This document shows positions 62,472 through 64,000 of a DNA stretch of 64,000 nt, piece by piece. A model generated the notes under the pieces. The model did no database searches, was not told the origin of the DNA, and saw only the letters and a program-made list of their open reading frames with translations. The stretch spans positions 310,001-374,000 of the forward strand of contig CAVOPT010000004.1 in assembly GCA_963698165.1 (NCBI GenBank). The letters run 5' to 3'. How positions within the stretch are numbered: the stretch's first letter is position 1; every line of letters starts with the position of its first letter. Source of the DNA: JAAYUJ01 sp963698165 (GTDB taxonomy: Bacteria > Desulfobacterota > Syntrophobacteria > Syntrophobacterales > Syntrophobacteraceae). Both the position numbers and the translations under genes were made by a program.

Positions 62472-63180
62472 ATGTTGAAGCCAATTAGACCAAAGCGGAT
62501 GTCTGATCAGGTCTTCGAGCAATTGAAGGACCTCATCTTTCGGGGACACCTCAAGCCCGGGGAACGCTTGATGACCGAGCGCGAACTGGCTCAAAATCTG
62601 GGCGTGAGTCGACCGACGGTGAGGGAAGCCATCAACAAACTGGTGGCCATGCATTTGCTCGAGCACCGTCAGGGGCAGGGAACCTTTGTGAACCCGCCAA
62701 ACGCCAGCGCTGACAGGAATCCTCTCGCAGCGGTTATCAATGGGCAGGATGCCAGCTTGATGGATCTTTTGGAAGTGCGGCTGGGGTTGGAATGTAACGC
62801 CGTGGCCCTGGCCGCTCGGCGGGCCACGGAGGAAGATGTCCGCGAGATTGAGAAGAGTGTGCAAGCAAATGGCTGTGGCGGTGGGCGAGGGAAACCTGGG
62901 GAGCGACGCCGACATTACTTTTCACATGGCGATCGCCTATGCCACGAAAAACATCGTGCAGATTCATATCATGAAAAGCCTTTATGACCTCCTCTTCTAT
63001 GGCATCCAGGAGAACCTGCAGCACTTGTATACGGAACCGATGAATCTGGACAAGGTTCTGCAGCAGCATACCGACATCCTCAATGCCATTCGTCAGCGCG
63101 ATCCGGATGAAGCCTATGCCGCAATGAAGCGGCACATCACTTTTGTGCAGGACTACTTCAAGGAACGAAATATTGGCTAA
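62472..63180 (+). pseudogene. FadR/LldR-type GntR regulator with a frameshift
   Basis: The first frame (62472 on) encodes the GntR winged helix: QVFEQLKDLIFRGHLKPGERLMTERELAQNLGVSRPTVREAINKL, cited by region, residues 12-56, then LMDLLEVRLGLECNAVALAARRATEEDVREIEK. At about 62855-62870 coding moves to the +1 frame, which gives KQMAVAVGEGNLGSDADITF and then the FCD domain with DADITFHMAIA, QQHTDIL and MKRHITF, which contain the Asp and His metal-site residues. One extra base explains the shift; the joined protein would have about 236 residues, a normal FadR length. The two LldR-type operators at 59530 and 59695 are its expected targets. Either the sequence has an error or the strain lost regulation. 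Confidence 0.8.
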
Positions 63181-63540
63181 GAACTGTCATTCCGTGTCAC
63201 CGCAGGGCGGATGATCAGCGAACAGGTCGAAAGGAATAGGTTCGAGACATGTTCCCCTGCTTCCAGAAGCGTTGCCGGAGTTTCCTTCCTGCGACGTGAG
63301 AGCGAACTTATCCCATGGGGATAACAGTTGGTTCTCTCCTGTGCGGCAATAATTGCCCACAGGCAAGACCGATGACGATGCGGGCGGAAACCATATTTCT
63401 TTGCGATGCAATGATATCATTGGGTTCGATCACTAATACCACCCCTTGACGCTAAGCCCCCACCCAAACCATCTCCACCTCCGGCGGGAAAAAGCCGCGT
63501 GAGGGGACGTTCCCCCATGCAGAACGAAGGTGAGAGACCC
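63181..63540. other. Gap between the regulator and the third CoA-transferase
   Basis: A 360-bp gap between convergent genes with no supported gene. CCGGCGGGAAAAAGCCGCGTGA has only a weak hairpin. No operator of the TGGTNNNACCA type was found here. Confidence 0.4.
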
Positions 63541-64000
63541 CTAGCATTCCGGCAGCTCGAGATCGGGCAGCATGGCGCCGTGCTCCATGAGGTTGAGGTG
63601 GAGCTCGTAGCACGTATCCAGGTCGTGGCGGATGTGGCCGACCCGGGCTCTTTCAATGTACCGGTGGAGGTAATCGCGGTAGGCCGGGTGGGCACAAGTA
63701 TCGATAATCTCCGCGGCGCGCTGCATGGGCCCGAGGCCGCGAAGATCGGCAAGGCCCTGTTCGGTTACAACAATTTGCACCGAATGCTCATTGTTGTCGA
63801 CGTGAGGGCACATGGGCACGATGGAAGAAATCTTACCCCCTTTGGCAATCGATGGGCACATGTAGATCGAGACGAAGCCGTTGCGGGTGAATTCGCCGCT
63901 GCCCCCGACGCCGTTCATGACGTCGGTGCCGAAGATGTGGGATGAGTTGACATTCCCGTAGATATCGACCTCGAGCGCGGTGTTCATGGCGATCACCCCG
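63541..64000 (-). CDS. Acetyl-CoA hydrolase/transferase family CoA-transferase (copy 3, N-terminal part cut off)
   Basis: The C-terminal about 153 residues of a third CoA-transferase. Visible are ALEVDIYGNVNSSHIFGTDV, NGVGGSGEFTRNGF, CPSIAKGGKISSIVPMCPHV, DNNEHSVQIVVTEQGLADLRGLGPMQRA, here given by region, and a C-terminus LMEHGAMLPDLELPEC. It is closer in this part to copy 1 (ALEIDIYGNV, CPSIAKGGKISSIVPMCPHI) than to copy 2 (AVEVDVYGNV, SRGGRISSVVP). The start lies beyond the window. It suggests that CoA-transferases were duplicated around the lactate genes. Confidence 0.9.
   Translation of the reverse strand, partial: GVIAMNTALEVDIYGNVNSSHIFGTDVMNGVGGSGEFTRNGFVSIYMCPSIAKGGKISSIVPMCPHVDNNEHSVQIVVTEQGLADLRGLGPMQRAAEIIDTCAHPAYRDYLHRYIERARVGHIRHDLDTCYELHLNLMEHGAMLPDLELPEC

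Noticed and set aside
1..64000. CRISPR arrays, rRNA and tRNA genes
   Set aside because: No regularly spaced repeats with unique spacers and no cloverleaf or rRNA sequence were seen in the gaps.

Overview
The window reads as a stretch of a high-GC chromosome from an anaerobic delta-proteobacterium (Desulfobacterota), most like a Syntrophobacter-type organism. This is an inference from gene content: an anaerobic C4-dicarboxylate (Dcu) carrier with a DcuSR system, a decaheme c-type cytochrome under a sigma-54 regulator, ferredoxin-linked 2-oxoacid oxidoreductase, lactate oxidation genes of the LUD/CCG Fe-S type, several acetyl-CoA-type CoA-transferases, and a likely selenocysteine-containing thioredoxin-like protein. 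No 16S or tRNA gene was seen, so the species is not proved. No prophage, CRISPR array or complete insertion sequence was found.

Layout. 1-3.3 kb (minus): Dcu carrier (cut by the window edge), response regulator DcuR and sensor kinase DcuS. 3.6-7.0 kb (minus): orphan ABC ATPase, PIG3-type quinone oxidoreductase, RadC and an MlaC-like periplasmic protein. 7.4-8.3 kb: FabD. 8.8-11.7 kb: a secreted protein, a CDF metal exporter with a Cys-rich tail and an NTF2-like protein. 12.2-22.6 kb (plus): a carbohydrate block with a mercuric-reductase-like flavoprotein, transketolase, glucose-6-phosphate dehydrogenase, a 6-phosphogluconolactonase broken by an internal deletion, a DUF547 protein, a VTT/TVP38 membrane protein, the candidate selenoprotein and a GH15 glucoamylase. 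22.7-25.8 kb (minus): a Cpx-like kinase and regulator with a Spy/CpxP-like protein, whose upstream region carries a GTAAC-N5-GTAAC repeat. 26.3-29.6 kb: a large secreted FG-GAP protein with a frameshift.

29.7-33.2 kb: a sigma-54 enhancer-binding regulator divergent from a decaheme cytochrome. The intergenic region holds three GTTAAC boxes at exact 21-bp spacing and a GG-N10-GC promoter. 33.9-41.7 kb (minus): iorA-iorB-livH-(hicB relic)-livMG-livF-paaK-like, which looks like a unit for importing amino acids and oxidising aryl-pyruvates to aryl-acetyl-CoA, with a terminator in its leader. 42.4-44.5 kb: a second VTT protein, a small HTH protein and a DUF4239 protein. 45-51.1 kb: a CheD-HDOD fusion followed by a 1564-residue hybrid sensor kinase with three solute-binding-protein-like sensor domains. 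51.5-64 kb: a lactate region with two tandem CoA-transferases, a LutB-LutA fusion, LutC and lactate permease (minus), divergent from an FAD-linked lactate/glycolate dehydrogenase, its Fe-S partner and a frameshifted FadR/LldR-type regulator (plus), then a third CoA-transferase at the edge. Two LldR-type TGGTNNNACCA operators and opposing promoters lie in the divergent lactate region.

Degenerate palindromic dispersed repeats, built of short CACGAAG- or GCTGAGA-like units, recur in at least five gaps. The most interesting items are the in-frame UGA in a UxxC motif (20065-20067), the phased GTTAAC boxes with a sigma-54 promoter, the three-sensor hybrid kinase beside CheD-HDOD, and the microhomology deletion in pgl.
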